64,000 nt of DNA from Eubacteriales bacterium (GCA_030539335.1 JAUNSG010000001.1:248001-312000), one strand, 5' to 3'; numbered from the stretch's first letter, positions 17,118-26,494 are shown. Notes: a model not told the origin generated them from the sequence alone. Translations and numbers: made by a program.

Positions 17118-19259
17118 TTAAACTCCTCCCATTTTCTTTAAGAATTGTTTATAATACACTCCCAAACCGTCTTCTATGCGGGCCTTGCTTCCGTCCCAAT
17201 CGCCTGCACGAAGTCGCTCCAGAAGTTTCTTATCCTCTACCAACAAGGCGCTGAGCGCACCGATCAACTGATGAAGAATATTGTCCTCGCGCCGTTCCGG
17301 CACAAGCATGACAACCGCACCGAGAATAATGCGCCCATTCTCATACAGCGGTGGCTCCAGCTTAATGTATCCAAAACGTGCATGCTCTACCATAGAAGTC
17401 TGGCAATGCAAGAGCAGCACATGGAGCTGTTTCACATAAGTATCTGCGAGCTGATCGCGCTCAAACAGTCCGTTTTCAATGTACGCCGCTGTCTGCTCAT
17501 CCTCCGCAAACAGGGCGCCGGCCCGTTCAATGACCTCCGCACGGGTACGTGCCGCGAACATGGAATCAAATCGCAGGTGATCCAGCAGATCAATCAGTTC
17601 CACCCCGGCATAGCAAATACTCTGTATGCGGTCACGGGTGATCGGACGCTGTATGATACTTGCGACATCCGCCTTGCTCTTTGGTCCCAGTGAAGCAATC
17701 TTGGATTCAATCCGACGTTTGTCCTGCGCCTGTAAGATCGGGCTGACGGCGATCCATGGATAATCCGTCTGCAGGTTCACCGTCGAGATGATCAGATCGA
17801 TCCCCTGTTCTCTCAATTTGTCCGGCTGGATGCGGAAGGCGGAAACCGTTCCCTGGACATCAATCTGCGGGAAGGTCTTTTTGAGGCCCGCTTCCAGTAT
17901 CCGAGAGGTTCCCACTCCAGTGGGACACACCACCACAACCGAAATCCTCATCTGCTTTTGCAGCTTTTTTTCTACCGCTGCGCCGAAGTGCATCGCCAGA
18001 AATGAAATCTCGGATTCCGGTATCTCGGAAAGCTCCAGCTCCCGTGCGAGCACGTCGCTCGCGGTCAACGTCGCTTTCCATATATCCGGATATTCCTCCT
18101 TGATGGTCTCTTTCTGTGGATTCTCAACCGGAATATGCATCGATAACCGGCTGAGCATCGGGGCAAAATGATTGCATAAATCCTCCAGCAGGCTGTCGTT
18201 GTCAGAAAAGTCAACCGACATTTCCTGTTCCACGACACCGACCATCTCACTGGCGAGCTGCTGGAGATTGATCCGCTCCATATTGCGCTCGGTCCGCTCA
18301 TCTGTGGGCCAGATGCGCGCCGAGCAGAGATGCATTGTGATAAAACCGATCTCGCCGCGCGGGATTTTGATGTGAAACTGCTCCTTGAGCTTATCCCCGA
18401 TTTCCTCTGCGACAGCAAATTCCGGCAGCCGCATCAGTTTTTGCAGCCGCTCCTGCTCCATCACGATCTTTTCGTTGTTCTGAATGCGTTTGATCGCGAG
18501 AGAGATGTGCATGACCAGCCCGACATACGCGCTGTCAGCATAGCGGATGTGCAGCCGCTTCTCACTGTCAAGCAGGATCTGTTCCACCTGCCCCGCAGTT
18601 TCGCTGTCCAGCATCCCCAGTACCCGGTTGCTGCTCGGCAGAAGCAGTTGATTCTCCTGCTGCTCCCCGCGCAGCATCTGCATGATCTGGCTTTCATCTA
18701 CGCTTTCATAAACCAGATTGGCAATCGCCTGCCGGTAGCTGCTCTCCTCCCCCTCCAGCAAAATGCCGAGGCCGGGACGACGAATCAATTCAATCCGATA
18801 TGGCTTCAGCCACTGGATGATACGATCCAGATCCCCGGAAAAGGTGCCTTCGGAGATGTGGAATTTCGAGGTGAAATAGTAAGATTTCAGCGGCTCTTCC
18901 GCATACAGGAGCTCTCCCAGAATACGGCGACAGCGTTCCTCCTTGGAATAGCTTTTGGAAACCGATTCTACCTCCAGCAATTCCAGAATCAGCTTCTGAT
19001 TCTCTACACTTTCGTCCAGAATCAGGCCGACTCCCGGCTTACGGACAAAATGAAAGTCATTTTGTGTGAGCCATTTTTCCACATGAGGGATCTCACGCAG
19101 GATCGTGCGGGAACTGAGTCCGAGCATCTCGGAAATCATTGCCACAGTCGCCGGACGGGAAGCAGTGAACTTGGTCAGGATCTGGATGATATCCTTCTGA
19201 CGGGATGTCAGCTGCTCTTTCTTGTCGGCGTGTTTTTCCCGCTTTGTCGTTGATGACAA
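17118..19259 (-). CDS. mtlR: Mannitol operon activator MtlR (PRD-containing, BglG/DeoR-like)
   Basis: A PTS-controlled transcription activator. TTG at 19259 is chosen because GAGAGGAGG lies 8 bases upstream, giving 713 residues, close to the usual ~700; the frame is open further upstream without a good ribosome site. Seen in order: helix-turn-helix domains (LTSRQKDIIQILTKF, then MISEMLGLSSRTILREI), two PRDs with conserved His (LVMHISLAIKRIQN, FITMHL, FLAMHFGAAV), an EIIB-Gat-like domain with CPTGVGTSRI (Cys target) and an EIIA-Mtl-like domain with VEHARFGYIKL (His target). Phosphorylation by HPr and the mannitol EII would tune activity. It is first in its own operon, driven by the 19404-19432 promoter. 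Confidence 0.93.
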   Translation of the reverse strand: MSSTTKREKHADKKEQLTSRQKDIIQILTKFTASRPATVAMISEMLGLSSRTILREIPHVEKWLTQNDFHFVRKPGVGLILDESVENQKLILELLEVESVSKSYSKEERCRRILGELLYAEEPLKSYYFTSKFHISEGTFSGDLDRIIQWLKPYRIELIRRPGLGILLEGEESSYRQAIANLVYESVDESQIMQMLRGEQQENQLLLPSSNRVLGMLDSETAGQVEQILLDSEKRLHIRYADSAYVGLVMHISLAIKRIQNNEKIVMEQERLQKLMRLPEFAVAEEIGDKLKEQFHIKIPRGEIGFITMHLCSARIWPTDERTERNMERINLQQLASEMVGVVEQEMSVDFSDNDSLLEDLCNHFAPMLSRLSMHIPVENPQKETIKEEYPDIWKATLTASDVLARELELSEIPESEISFLAMHFGAAVEKKLQKQMRISVVVVCPTGVGTSRILEAGLKKTFPQIDVQGTVSAFRIQPDKLREQGIDLIISTVNLQTDYPWIAVSPILQAQDKRRIESKIASLGPKSKADVASIIQRPITRDRIQSICYAGVELIDLLDHLRFDSMFAARTRAEVIERAGALFAEDEQTAAYIENGLFERDQLADTYVKQLHVLLLHCQTSMVEHARFGYIKLEPPLYENGRIILGAVVMLVPERREDNILHQLIGALSALLVEDKKLLERLRAGDWDGSKARIEDGLGVYYKQFLKKMGGV

Positions 19260-19403
19260 ATTTGCCGCCTCCTCTCGTTCCCTCTGATTCCATTTTACCG
19301 TCAAAAAAGTGACAATGCGAGAGGGAGATTCTTTATTTTTGTCGCTAACCGATTGTGACATTCCTTCCTTTTTGGATATTTTCTCTCTTTTTTTCTTTCT
19401 GGC

Positions 19404-19432
19404 ATTGTACACTATTTACAAATCAAAGTCAA
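19404..19432 (-). promoter_or_regulatory. Sigma-A promoter of the mtlR-mtlA-mtlD operon
   Basis: TTGACT (complement of 19427-19432), 17-bp spacer, TACAAT (complement of 19404-19409). It predicts a ~138-nt untranslated leader before the TTG start. The rest of the 390-bp gap (19260-19650) is AT-rich, with a terminator at 19597-19633 and no gene. I see no clear cre site. Confidence 0.85.
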
Positions 19433-19596
19433 TATTCTCCCTTCTTTCTCCATCTCGTGTCACTAATTACTTTTTGATCTTGTCATCAACTTTTTTTGCC
19501 AATTTACCAGGAATCCCACCATTTTTCCTGCTGACAAAATTAAAAGCGAGTACATTCTGTGGAGGTTTTTGTAATTTATTGAGGATTCTTTTTTTT

Positions 19597-19633
19597 CAAA
19601 AAAAAGATAGCCACTCCTGCGAGTGACTATCTC
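19597..19633 (-). terminator. Terminator of the P-type ATPase gene
   Basis: On the minus strand GATAGTCACTC-GCAG-GAGTGGCTATC is followed by TTTTTTTT, just after the ATPase stop. Confidence 0.92.
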
Positions 19634-19650
19634 TGTGCCGTTTTCCTGTA

Positions 19651-21726
19651 TTACTCCAGCAGATTGGTCATGCTGTCCAGACTGATTGCCAGCGTCGATG
19701 CATTGTGCAGCAGCGCCGACGTCGCCGGCTGCAGGATGCCTGCGACACCCAAACCAATCAGCATCAGGTTAAATGCAATGATGAAATGATAATTGCGGTT
19801 AATGCGCCGCATCAGCGCATCACTGATGGATTTCAGCGATACCAGCGCGAACAGATCGTCCGCCGAAATGGTGATGTCGGCGATCTCCCGCGCAATGGCG
19901 GCGCCGTCGCTGATCGCAATGCCTGCGTCCGCCTCGGACAGTGCCGGGGAATCGTTGACTCCATCGCCGATCATGATGACCTTACGTCCCGCCTCATGCT
20001 CCGCACGGATGAAGTTCGCCTTGTCCTCCGGCAGCACCTCCGCGTGGAATTCATCCACGCCGACCGCCGCTGCGACCGCCCGTGCGGTCCGTTCGTTGTC
20101 TCCCGTCATCATAACGATCCGTTTGATTCCGAGGCAATGCAGGCTGTTGAGTACGGCCGAGGCCTCCTCACGCAGCGGGTCCTCCACACAGATCACGGCG
20201 GCAAGCATTCCGTCTACCGCGAGATACAGCGGGGAATACTGCTCCGGCAGCGCATCAAATTTATCCTGCTCCCCTTCCGGGATACAGCAGTTTTCATCCT
20301 GGAAGACGAAATGGTAACTGCCGATCAGTACGCGTTTTTCCTCTACAATGCTGGAAATGCCATGCGCGACGACATATTCGATCTCCGAATGGCATTCTTC
20401 GTGTGCCAGACCGCGCACCTTTGCTTCCTCTACGACAGCATTTGCCATCGAATGCGGATAGTGTTCCTCCAGACAGGCTGCAACACGAAGCACTTCATTT
20501 TCATTATGATCGCCAAAAACCACAACCTGTGCCACCTTCGGCGCCGCATGTGTCAGGGTTCCCGTCTTATCAAAAACGATGGTGTCCGCTTCGGAAACCG
20601 CCTCAAGGAATTTTCCTCCCTTGACGGAAATATGATAATAGCTGCTCTCACGCATCGCCGAAAGCACCGCAATCGGCATTGACAGCTTGAGCGCGCAGGA
20701 AAAGTCAACCATCAGAATGGACAACGCCTTGGTTGCATTGCCGGTCAGCAGATAGGTCAGCGCCGTTCCGCCGAGGCTGTACGGCACCAGACGGTCCGCC
20801 AGATGGGATGCCCGGTCTTCCGTGGCCGATTTGAGCTTTTCGGATTCCTCAATCATGCGGACAATCCGGTCATACCGTCCGCTTCCCAAATCCTTATCCA
20901 CACAAATAGTGCAGGTTCCTTCCTCGACAACCGTACCAGCATACACATAGCTGCCCGCTTCCTTGCGGACCGGAACGGATTCGCCGGTCATAGACGCCTG
21001 GTTGACCATGACCTCGCCGGAAATTACCTTACCGTCGAGCGGGATCATATTCCCCATGCGTACCACGATCGAATCTCCTACCGCAACATCCAGAACTGAA
21101 ACCAGTTCCTCCTGTTCGCCGCAGACCTTCCAGACCTTGTCGACATTCAGCGACATGGTGCGCGCCAAATCATCCACCGACTTTTTGTGCGTCCACTCCT
21201 CCAGCGTTTCGCCAACACCGAGCAGGAACATGATGGACGATGCCGTCTCGTAATCCCCGCGCAGGATGGATACGGTAATCGCCGTTGCATCCAGCACCGG
21301 AACCTCAATCTTTCCACGCAGAAGCACCGCAAGCCCCTTCTTCAAGTACCCTACACCGCGGACAGTGGCAATGGCCGCCCGAACACACGGCGGCAGGAAA
21401 ATCTTACTGCACACATGGCGCATGACCGAAAAGCCCAGCTTGTCCTCATATTCGCGGTTCAGCGCACGGCCGGTATGCTCCGGTACCAGCGCCTGGATTT
21501 CTTCCTTATCAAAGCGGAACGCCTGCAGCGCCGCGATGATCTCGGCCCGGTGACAGACATAATGGACGATCGCATCCCGCGTCCGGTCATATACCTTGAC
21601 ATTCGTCACGCCCTCGATGGATTTCAAATAGTATTCCAGCACATCGGCCTCATCCAGCGTCATGCGCTTTGTCATGACACGAATACGAATCCGGCCGATT
21701 GATTCATGCATGATTTTACACTTCAT
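19651..21726 (-). CDS. P1B-like heavy-metal P-type ATPase with N-terminal HMA_2-type domain
   Basis: A 691-residue ion pump. Residues 1-~80 form an HMA_2-like ferredoxin fold (MHESIGRIRIRV) without the CxxC of classic metal-binding domains. The core has TGES (247-250), the phosphorylated DKTGT (386-390), PHSMANAV in the ATP-binding domain and GDGVNDSPAL at the hinge. The sixth-helix ion site is SCALKLSMP (343-351), with the usual CPC/CPx replaced by S-C-A and a charged Lys. Substrate therefore cannot be copied from copper or zinc pumps; related clostridial proteins are annotated only as heavy-metal pumps. It is co-transcribed with the DUF6110 gene 108 bp upstream. Confidence 0.88.
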   Translation of the reverse strand: MKCKIMHESIGRIRIRVMTKRMTLDEADVLEYYLKSIEGVTNVKVYDRTRDAIVHYVCHRAEIIAALQAFRFDKEEIQALVPEHTGRALNREYEDKLGFSVMRHVCSKIFLPPCVRAAIATVRGVGYLKKGLAVLLRGKIEVPVLDATAITVSILRGDYETASSIMFLLGVGETLEEWTHKKSVDDLARTMSLNVDKVWKVCGEQEELVSVLDVAVGDSIVVRMGNMIPLDGKVISGEVMVNQASMTGESVPVRKEAGSYVYAGTVVEEGTCTICVDKDLGSGRYDRIVRMIEESEKLKSATEDRASHLADRLVPYSLGGTALTYLLTGNATKALSILMVDFSCALKLSMPIAVLSAMRESSYYHISVKGGKFLEAVSEADTIVFDKTGTLTHAAPKVAQVVVFGDHNENEVLRVAACLEEHYPHSMANAVVEEAKVRGLAHEECHSEIEYVVAHGISSIVEEKRVLIGSYHFVFQDENCCIPEGEQDKFDALPEQYSPLYLAVDGMLAAVICVEDPLREEASAVLNSLHCLGIKRIVMMTGDNERTARAVAAAVGVDEFHAEVLPEDKANFIRAEHEAGRKVIMIGDGVNDSPALSEADAGIAISDGAAIAREIADITISADDLFALVSLKSISDALMRRINRNYHFIIAFNLMLIGLGVAGILQPATSALLHNASTLAISLDSMTNLLE

Positions 21727-21784
21727 ATGCGCCCTCCTATTGTCGGATGCAGATATGCCCGGCCTCCGACATGAAGATAATGGT

Positions 21785-21811
21785 GACCCCTCCGGCGGAC
21801 CGGAGGGGTTA
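21785..21811 (-). terminator. Intercistronic hairpin between DUF6110 gene and ATPase
   Basis: ACCCCTCCGG pairs with CCGGAGGGGT with a 5-7 nt loop and no T-run downstream on the minus strand. It is more likely an mRNA processing or partial attenuation element than a full terminator. Confidence 0.5.
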
Positions 21812-21834
21812 AGTATTTGATGTTCGCAATCCGC

Positions 21835-22164
21835 TTATTCTGCGTCGCTTTCTTCTGCCGTCTCAACGACATCCTCAATGACTGCTGCGGCATCCTCTGC
21901 AGCGCGCTGCTCATTGATCTCCTTTGCGTCCGCCAGAATGTCATCTGCATTCTCACGCACCTTGGTTACCGCCGTCATCGTGCAGTCCTTTGCACGCAGT
22001 ACCGCAGCGGTCGTATGGGTGTACAGCTTCTTTGCATCCTTGCCGCCCAAAATCTTCAGTCCAGCGGTGCCAAGCAGGAAGCCGCCGGCCAGCAGCTCAA
22101 TCTTATCCCAATTCGGATGCGTCACGATCTCAGCGATTTTCTTTACCGGCTTTGCAATATACAT
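21835..22164 (-). CDS. DUF6110 family small protein
   Basis: A 109-residue protein. Residues ~23-40 (KIELLAGGFLLGTAGLKIL) form a short hydrophobic segment. Then comes a conserved-looking helix with KKLYTHTTAAVLRAKDCTM and a long Ala/Glu/Asp-rich acidic C-terminus. It matches the small DUF6110 proteins that I recall beside HMA_2-type P-type ATPases in Clostridia, and here it precedes exactly such a pump. TTAGGAGG is 8 bases before the ATG. A membrane-associated partner or metal chaperone for the pump is an inference; no metal motif is visible apart from one Cys. Confidence 0.65.
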   Translation of the reverse strand: MYIAKPVKKIAEIVTHPNWDKIELLAGGFLLGTAGLKILGGKDAKKLYTHTTAAVLRAKDCTMTAVTKVRENADDILADAKEINEQRAAEDAAAVIEDVVETAEESDAE

Positions 22165-22278
22165 ATCCGTATCCTCCTAAATTCGTTTTCCAACTGTGAT
22201 ATTGTATTGTAACGCCAGAGAGCTTCCGGTCATTCAAATCTCTGTTTTTTTCCTGACTGCTTCTCTTTTGTTTTTACC

Positions 22279-22307
22279 ACTATATCCATTATCCGAAAGT
22301 GATTCAA
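22279..22307 (-). promoter_or_regulatory. Promoter of the DUF6110-ATPase operon
   Basis: TTGAAT (complement of 22302-22307), 17-bp spacer, TATAGT (complement of 22279-22284). It predicts a leader of ~105 nt before the DUF6110 start. Confidence 0.75.
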
Positions 22308-22356
22308 CTCCAAAAAGACATTTTTTCGTTCCTTTTTTGTTATGTATTGCTAACCA

Positions 22357-22373
22357 AAACGGGGTTTTACCCC
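22357..22373 (-). terminator. Short terminator at the AraC gene end
   Basis: GGGG-TAAAA-CCCC followed by GTTTTGG on the minus strand; the loop contains the TAA stop codon of the AraC-type gene. Confidence 0.5.
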
Positions 22374-22780
22374 TCTTTTTCGTTATTTATGTGAACTTTC
22401 TCCGTATTTCTGTATTCTTTGGGAGTCATCCCCATTACATCGCTGAATGCCTTCGCAAATTTGCTTCCATTGTTGTAGCCAAACTGCCCGGCCACCTCCA
22501 GCACCGTCTCATTGGTTTCCCGCAGCATCCGTGCCGCTGCCCACATTTTTTCCGTACGAATATAGGCATAAACCGACGTTCCATACGTTTTTTTGAAACT
22601 ATTTTTTAATTGTGTCTGTGAAACATGAAAGAGCTCCGAGAGCTGCTGGATCGTGATATGCCGATCCATGTGCTCCATCAGATAGCGGCAAATGGACTCT
22701 GCAAGACTTTCATTTGCTCTGCGCACCGGGGGTGCCGCTGCAGCTGCTCTTTTTTGCATGATGTTCTCTGATGTTAACAT
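22367..22780 (-). CDS. AraC/XylS-type regulator, DNA-binding domain only
   Basis: A 137-residue protein made almost entirely of the two-HTH AraC domain: ITIQQLSELFHVSQTQLKNSFKKTYG (first HTH, in residues ~42-67) and VLEVAGQFGYNNGSKFAKAF (second HTH), ending in the signature GMTPKEYR. The N-terminal sensor domain of typical AraC proteins (another ~150 residues) is absent. It is the last gene of the ABC-HMA operon, 32 bp after the HMA gene, so it may regulate this operon or the neighbouring pump operon. AraC proteins of this compact type in Firmicutes often control iron or efflux genes, but the signal here is unknown. ATG codons at residues 1 and 8 are both possible starts. Confidence 0.85.
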   Translation of the reverse strand: MLTSENIMQKRAAAAAPPVRRANESLAESICRYLMEHMDRHITIQQLSELFHVSQTQLKNSFKKTYGTSVYAYIRTEKMWAAARMLRETNETVLEVAGQFGYNNGSKFAKAFSDVMGMTPKEYRNTEKVHINNEKEG

Positions 22781-22812
22781 ATTTTTTGCCCTTTCCCGTC
22801 TCTTTTTTGCGA

Positions 22813-23181
22813 TTATCGAATGACTTCCAGTACCGTATATGTCCCGCTCTGATGGATGGTATCCCTCAGTTGCCGGTCATCCAAACACTCTTTCATGCGG
22901 ACTGTGGCCTTTTTTTGCCCCAAATCCACCGTTGCCCAAACACCATTTTGTGCATTCAACGCATTTTCCACCTTCTGTGCGCAATTCCCGCAAACCATAC
23001 CATCAATTTTCAGTTCCACCAGATAGGGGTAATGGGATTTGTTCCGGTCCTTTACCGGAATCCGCGAAACTTTTTCCACGTTTGCCGTGCTGCAGCAGCC
23101 GGTCGATAGTTTCTTTGCGTAAACTTTCACCCCGAAAAATGTGATAAGAAAAACAAAAATAATACAAACTGCGGAAACCAT
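22813..23181 (-). CDS. Membrane-anchored HMA (heavy-metal-associated) domain protein
   Basis: A 122-residue protein. Residues 1-21 are an N-terminal membrane helix, followed by a CC pair (29-30). Residues ~53-122 are an HMA domain with the metal-binding loop GMVCGNC (61-67), the form used by copper chaperones and pump domains. It lies 9 bp after the permease gene and 32 bp before the AraC gene. I infer an exported or membrane-tethered metal-binding partner for the ABC transporter or for the P-type ATPase, whose own N-terminal domain lacks CxxC. Topology (cytoplasmic or outside) is not certain. Confidence 0.85.
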   Translation of the reverse strand: MVSAVCIIFVFLITFFGVKVYAKKLSTGCCSTANVEKVSRIPVKDRNKSHYPYLVELKIDGMVCGNCAQKVENALNAQNGVWATVDLGQKKATVRMKECLDDRQLRDTIHQSGTYTVLEVIR

Positions 23182-23190
23182 ATTTGCCTC

Positions 23191-25566
23191 CTATTCTACA
23201 TGTTTCAGCGCCTGCGCCAACGGAATTTTCCGAATTTTCCTCATCTGCAGGAAGTGAATCACCGCGTAGCAAACCACGCCGCATGCCAGCATTTTCACAT
23301 ACAGACCGGATGCAATGTAGAAATTGATCCATCCGTTCAGTTCCTGCATCATATAGTAAAACAAAATGTTTTTCATCAGTATCGTACACAGCGGCAGGCT
23401 GATGACCAGCGACAGGGCGACGACAATGGCTGTCGCGGCACTGTACAGCCGGCTGATTTCGCCCTCCTCATAGCCGAGTATCTTGAGCATGGAAATCGAC
23501 TGCGCATTGCGTTCCACAATCATCTTGCTTAGCAGATAAAGCACCAGAACATACAGCAGCATGGCGACAGCATCCACCATCGGCATCATATTACCCATCG
23601 AGTCATTCAACTGGTCCGCAAGCACCGTCAGATCATCCTGTGTAATCACGGACGAAATCGCCTGATCCTCCAGATCGGTCAGCTTTTGATCGGACAGATA
23701 ACCGCTGAACGAATCCTCACTGCAATCAAAGGCCTCCCGGAACGAATCCTGGGACAGGAAGATCGTGAGCGCCGCCGCATAGGGATAGCTCCCGGCCACA
23801 CGGAAGGTATAGGTATCGTCCTTATATTTTTCCTCCAGCCGGATGGTATCGCCAATTTTCAACCGGTACTTTTCCATATAGCTGTCGGAAACAATGACGT
23901 CATCCGGTTCTGTCGGAAGGGTCAAATCGTTCAGATAACGGGAGTCCTCCTGAATGCCATAGACCATAATCTCTTCTCCGTCGTCCGGTAGCTGGAGGGA
24001 ACACACGGAATATTTCTCCGCGTTCTCATAGTCGGTATCCGTGGAAAACCCAAGCAGATAAGAGGCATCGTCCAATTCCAGGATATCTGCACTCTCCCGC
24101 AGCACCGGAAGGAACGGGGAAAGCATTTCATACAGCGAATACTCTTCCTCCTCATCCCCGTCATCCGTGCCTTTCAGCACATACTGATAATCGGCAAATT
24201 TCGAATCCAATACATCGTCTTTAAAATGGTCGATCAACGGCCCCAGGCACATGCCGAACATCAGCAGGGCGCTCGCCATAAAGATTCCCACCGCCAGCGT
24301 CAGATAAGCGGCCATGTTCTGCAGGATAATCCGCAGGCGGAAACGCCCCAGAAAATGGATTGGCGGCAGACGCATCACACGCTTTTTCTTCTTCCGGCGC
24401 AGCTCATGCCGCAAAAATTGGATCGGAGGCAGCGAGAGGGCACGTGACAGAACCAGAAAGTCCACGAGCAGGATAATCAAAATCGGTCCCAACGTTGTTT
24501 TGACAAACGCCTCGGCGCTCCAAAGCGTGACATACGTCGGCAGCGAATAGCTGTGATAATACATCCCGGCAACTACCTGCTTCATGCCCGTGTAGCCAAT
24601 GATATTTCCAACCAGCGCCGCCACCAGCGTCACCAGAAGCGGCAGGGTCATATAGTGCCGCAGCAGTTCCCCGCGCGTATAGCCCGACGCGAGCAGCGTA
24701 CCGATGGAGGACGCCTCCTGTTCAATCGTGCTCCGGGTTGTAACGGCAAAGCTAAACGCCAGAATCACCATGACGATATACAGCAGCACGGTCATCATGC
24801 TCTTGTCCGAGCCCATATCCTCGCCCGTGAACTGGATCGCCTGATTCTCACTGCGCGGGACAAAGTCCGTCGGAATCGCCTTCTCGGCAACCGCTTCGAT
24901 GATATCCGCCGCTTTGTCGTATTGCTCCTTCTCGGTCAAATCGGTTTCCCCATTTTTCCAGGCATAGCAATAGTTCAAACCGGCGTCGTCCATCTCGTCA
25001 AACGCCTCCCGCGTGACAACAGATACCGTAAACCGGTTGGCATCAAACATCATGTCCGTATTGTTTTTAAACAATGCACTGTAATCCGAAAAGGCAACCA
25101 GACCGGTAACGGTAAATGCCGTATCGCCTACCGCGATGCGGTCCCCGATCACGATCCCATTGTTTTCCGCATACAGACGGTCAAGGGCAATCTCATCCGT
25201 CTGCTCCGGCAGCTCTCCGTCCATCAGGCAGAGCCGGTTGACTTCCTCGCGCTCCGGGTAAATACGGATGGTATGCCCATTGTTGAAATCCCGGTCCTTA
25301 TACCACATCTCGTATATCGTGATGTTCCAGTCCTCTTCCAGAGAAGAAAGTATGGATTTCTTCGCCTCATTGAGCAGAGTAAAGTGTCCGTCCTCAATGT
25401 TGTATTGTTCAAAGCTGTTGTCGTACGCCGTCTTCGTACTGCCATCGGCAACCAAAAAGCCGGAAACAAAGCCAATAATCGCGACAAGAAACAGAAACAG
25501 CGCCGCATATTTTCCGATATCCCCGCGCAGTTCGCGCGGCAGCCTCTTTCGCAGAGGGTTCCTCAC
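23191..25566 (-). CDS. ABC transporter permease, two FtsX domains
   Basis: A 791-residue permease. After one N-terminal membrane helix (~18-40) there is a large extracytoplasmic domain (~45-250). A first FtsX block of three helices (~258-380) ends in a basic cytoplasmic stretch (RRKKKKRV), followed by another helix (~415-440), a second outer domain (~450-655) and a final FtsX block (~665-785). This duplicated plan is common for FtsX exporters or mechanotransmission proteins of unknown cargo in Clostridia. The ATPase gene is 12 bp upstream and the HMA gene 9 bp downstream. The cargo is unknown; the metal-binding neighbour is the only hint. Confidence 0.85.
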   Translation of the reverse strand: MRNPLRKRLPRELRGDIGKYAALFLFLVAIIGFVSGFLVADGSTKTAYDNSFEQYNIEDGHFTLLNEAKKSILSSLEEDWNITIYEMWYKDRDFNNGHTIRIYPEREEVNRLCLMDGELPEQTDEIALDRLYAENNGIVIGDRIAVGDTAFTVTGLVAFSDYSALFKNNTDMMFDANRFTVSVVTREAFDEMDDAGLNYCYAWKNGETDLTEKEQYDKAADIIEAVAEKAIPTDFVPRSENQAIQFTGEDMGSDKSMMTVLLYIVMVILAFSFAVTTRSTIEQEASSIGTLLASGYTRGELLRHYMTLPLLVTLVAALVGNIIGYTGMKQVVAGMYYHSYSLPTYVTLWSAEAFVKTTLGPILIILLVDFLVLSRALSLPPIQFLRHELRRKKKKRVMRLPPIHFLGRFRLRIILQNMAAYLTLAVGIFMASALLMFGMCLGPLIDHFKDDVLDSKFADYQYVLKGTDDGDEEEEYSLYEMLSPFLPVLRESADILELDDASYLLGFSTDTDYENAEKYSVCSLQLPDDGEEIMVYGIQEDSRYLNDLTLPTEPDDVIVSDSYMEKYRLKIGDTIRLEEKYKDDTYTFRVAGSYPYAAALTIFLSQDSFREAFDCSEDSFSGYLSDQKLTDLEDQAISSVITQDDLTVLADQLNDSMGNMMPMVDAVAMLLYVLVLYLLSKMIVERNAQSISMLKILGYEEGEISRLYSAATAIVVALSLVISLPLCTILMKNILFYYMMQELNGWINFYIASGLYVKMLACGVVCYAVIHFLQMRKIRKIPLAQALKHVE

Positions 25567-25578
25567 AGCAAATCCCCC

Positions 25579-26277
25579 TTACCAGTCCAGATCCATAGCA
25601 GAAATGCGCTGTGAATTTCTCGTGTTGTGGCGAATCTGCCCGTCGCGCAGTGTGATCACCTGATGTGCCATCTGACGAATGGCATCGTTGTGGGTGACCA
25701 GCAAAACGGTATTGCCAAATTTCTGATTGACATCCTCAATCAGCTTCAGGATTTCCTTCGATGTGTTATAGTCCAAGGCGCCGGTCGGCTCATCACACAG
25801 CAGCAAGTCGGGATTCTTAATGATGGCGCGTCCGATTGAGGTCCTCTGCTGCTGTCCGCCCGAAAGCTGATTGGGGATCTTATCGCGATGCTCCCAAAGC
25901 CCCAGCGTGTGCAGCAGATCCTCCAGCGGGAGCGGGTTTTCACTCAGGTACGCGCCGACCTCGATATTTTCCTTCACCGTTAAATTCGGGATCAGATTGT
26001 ACGACTGAAAGACATAGCCCAGATGCTTCCGCCGATAGCGCAGAAGCTGCTTTTCCTTCTTCCCGACGATGGTTTCCCCGCCAATGGAGAGCGACCCGCT
26101 GTCCGCCGTCTCAATGCCGCCGATGATATTCAGCAGGGTGGACTTTCCCGAGCCGGATGGGCCGAGCAGGACACAAATCTCCCCTTTTTCCACACCGCAG
26201 GTAATCCCACGCAGAACCTCTGCATGGCTGTCTCCGCTGCCAAATGCCTTGCGGATCTCCTTCAACTCCAAATACAT
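25579..26277 (-). CDS. ABC transporter ATP-binding protein (MacB/LolD type)
   Basis: A 232-residue ATPase that drives the 791-residue permease. Walker A is [12 protein letters not shown] (~39-50), Q-loop in [13 protein letters not shown], signature [14 protein letters not shown] (~139-152), Walker [13 protein letters not shown] and H-loop LLVTHND. These, and the pairing with an FtsX permease, place it in the MacB/LolD/FtsE group. It is the first gene of its operon behind a ~210-nt leader; GAGGAGAG is 5 bases from ATG. Confidence 0.92.
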   Translation of the reverse strand: MYLELKEIRKAFGSGDSHAEVLRGITCGVEKGEICVLLGPSGSGKSTLLNIIGGIETADSGSLSIGGETIVGKKEKQLLRYRRKHLGYVFQSYNLIPNLTVKENIEVGAYLSENPLPLEDLLHTLGLWEHRDKIPNQLSGGQQQRTSIGRAIIKNPDLLLCDEPTGALDYNTSKEILKLIEDVNQKFGNTVLLVTHNDAIRQMAHQVITLRDGQIRHNTRNSQRISAMDLDW

Positions 26278-26488
26278 CTTTCTCTCCTCTACGCCACCTT
26301 GAATTAGCTTCGGCTTACTCCAAGAGCGAGCAAAGGCAGCCGCGATCCGCGTCTGCCAGCCTTACCCATCACGGCTGCACGGTTCTCCCCGGCAGCCACC
26401 CTGCTTTACAAGAACGGTTTCCGGTTTGCATCCGTCTTTTTCCAGTCATTGTCTCTTTTCACGGTGTCTAGTTAGTTCTATCTAATCT
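26278..26488 (-). other. Structured ~210-nt 5' leader of the ABC-HMA-AraC operon
   Basis: Between the predicted transcription start and the ATPase start the RNA can form GGCTGC/GCAGCC and GGCTGGCAG/CTGCC stems. A 26-codon reading frame (ATG 26449 to TGA 26369, opening MTGKRRM) lies in it with only a weak ribosome site. Just after the -10 box is a TTAG-N6-CTAA dyad (26472-26485). It could be a cis-acting RNA or leader-peptide element; I recognise no known riboswitch. Confidence 0.4.
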
Positions 26489-26494
26489 TTATTT

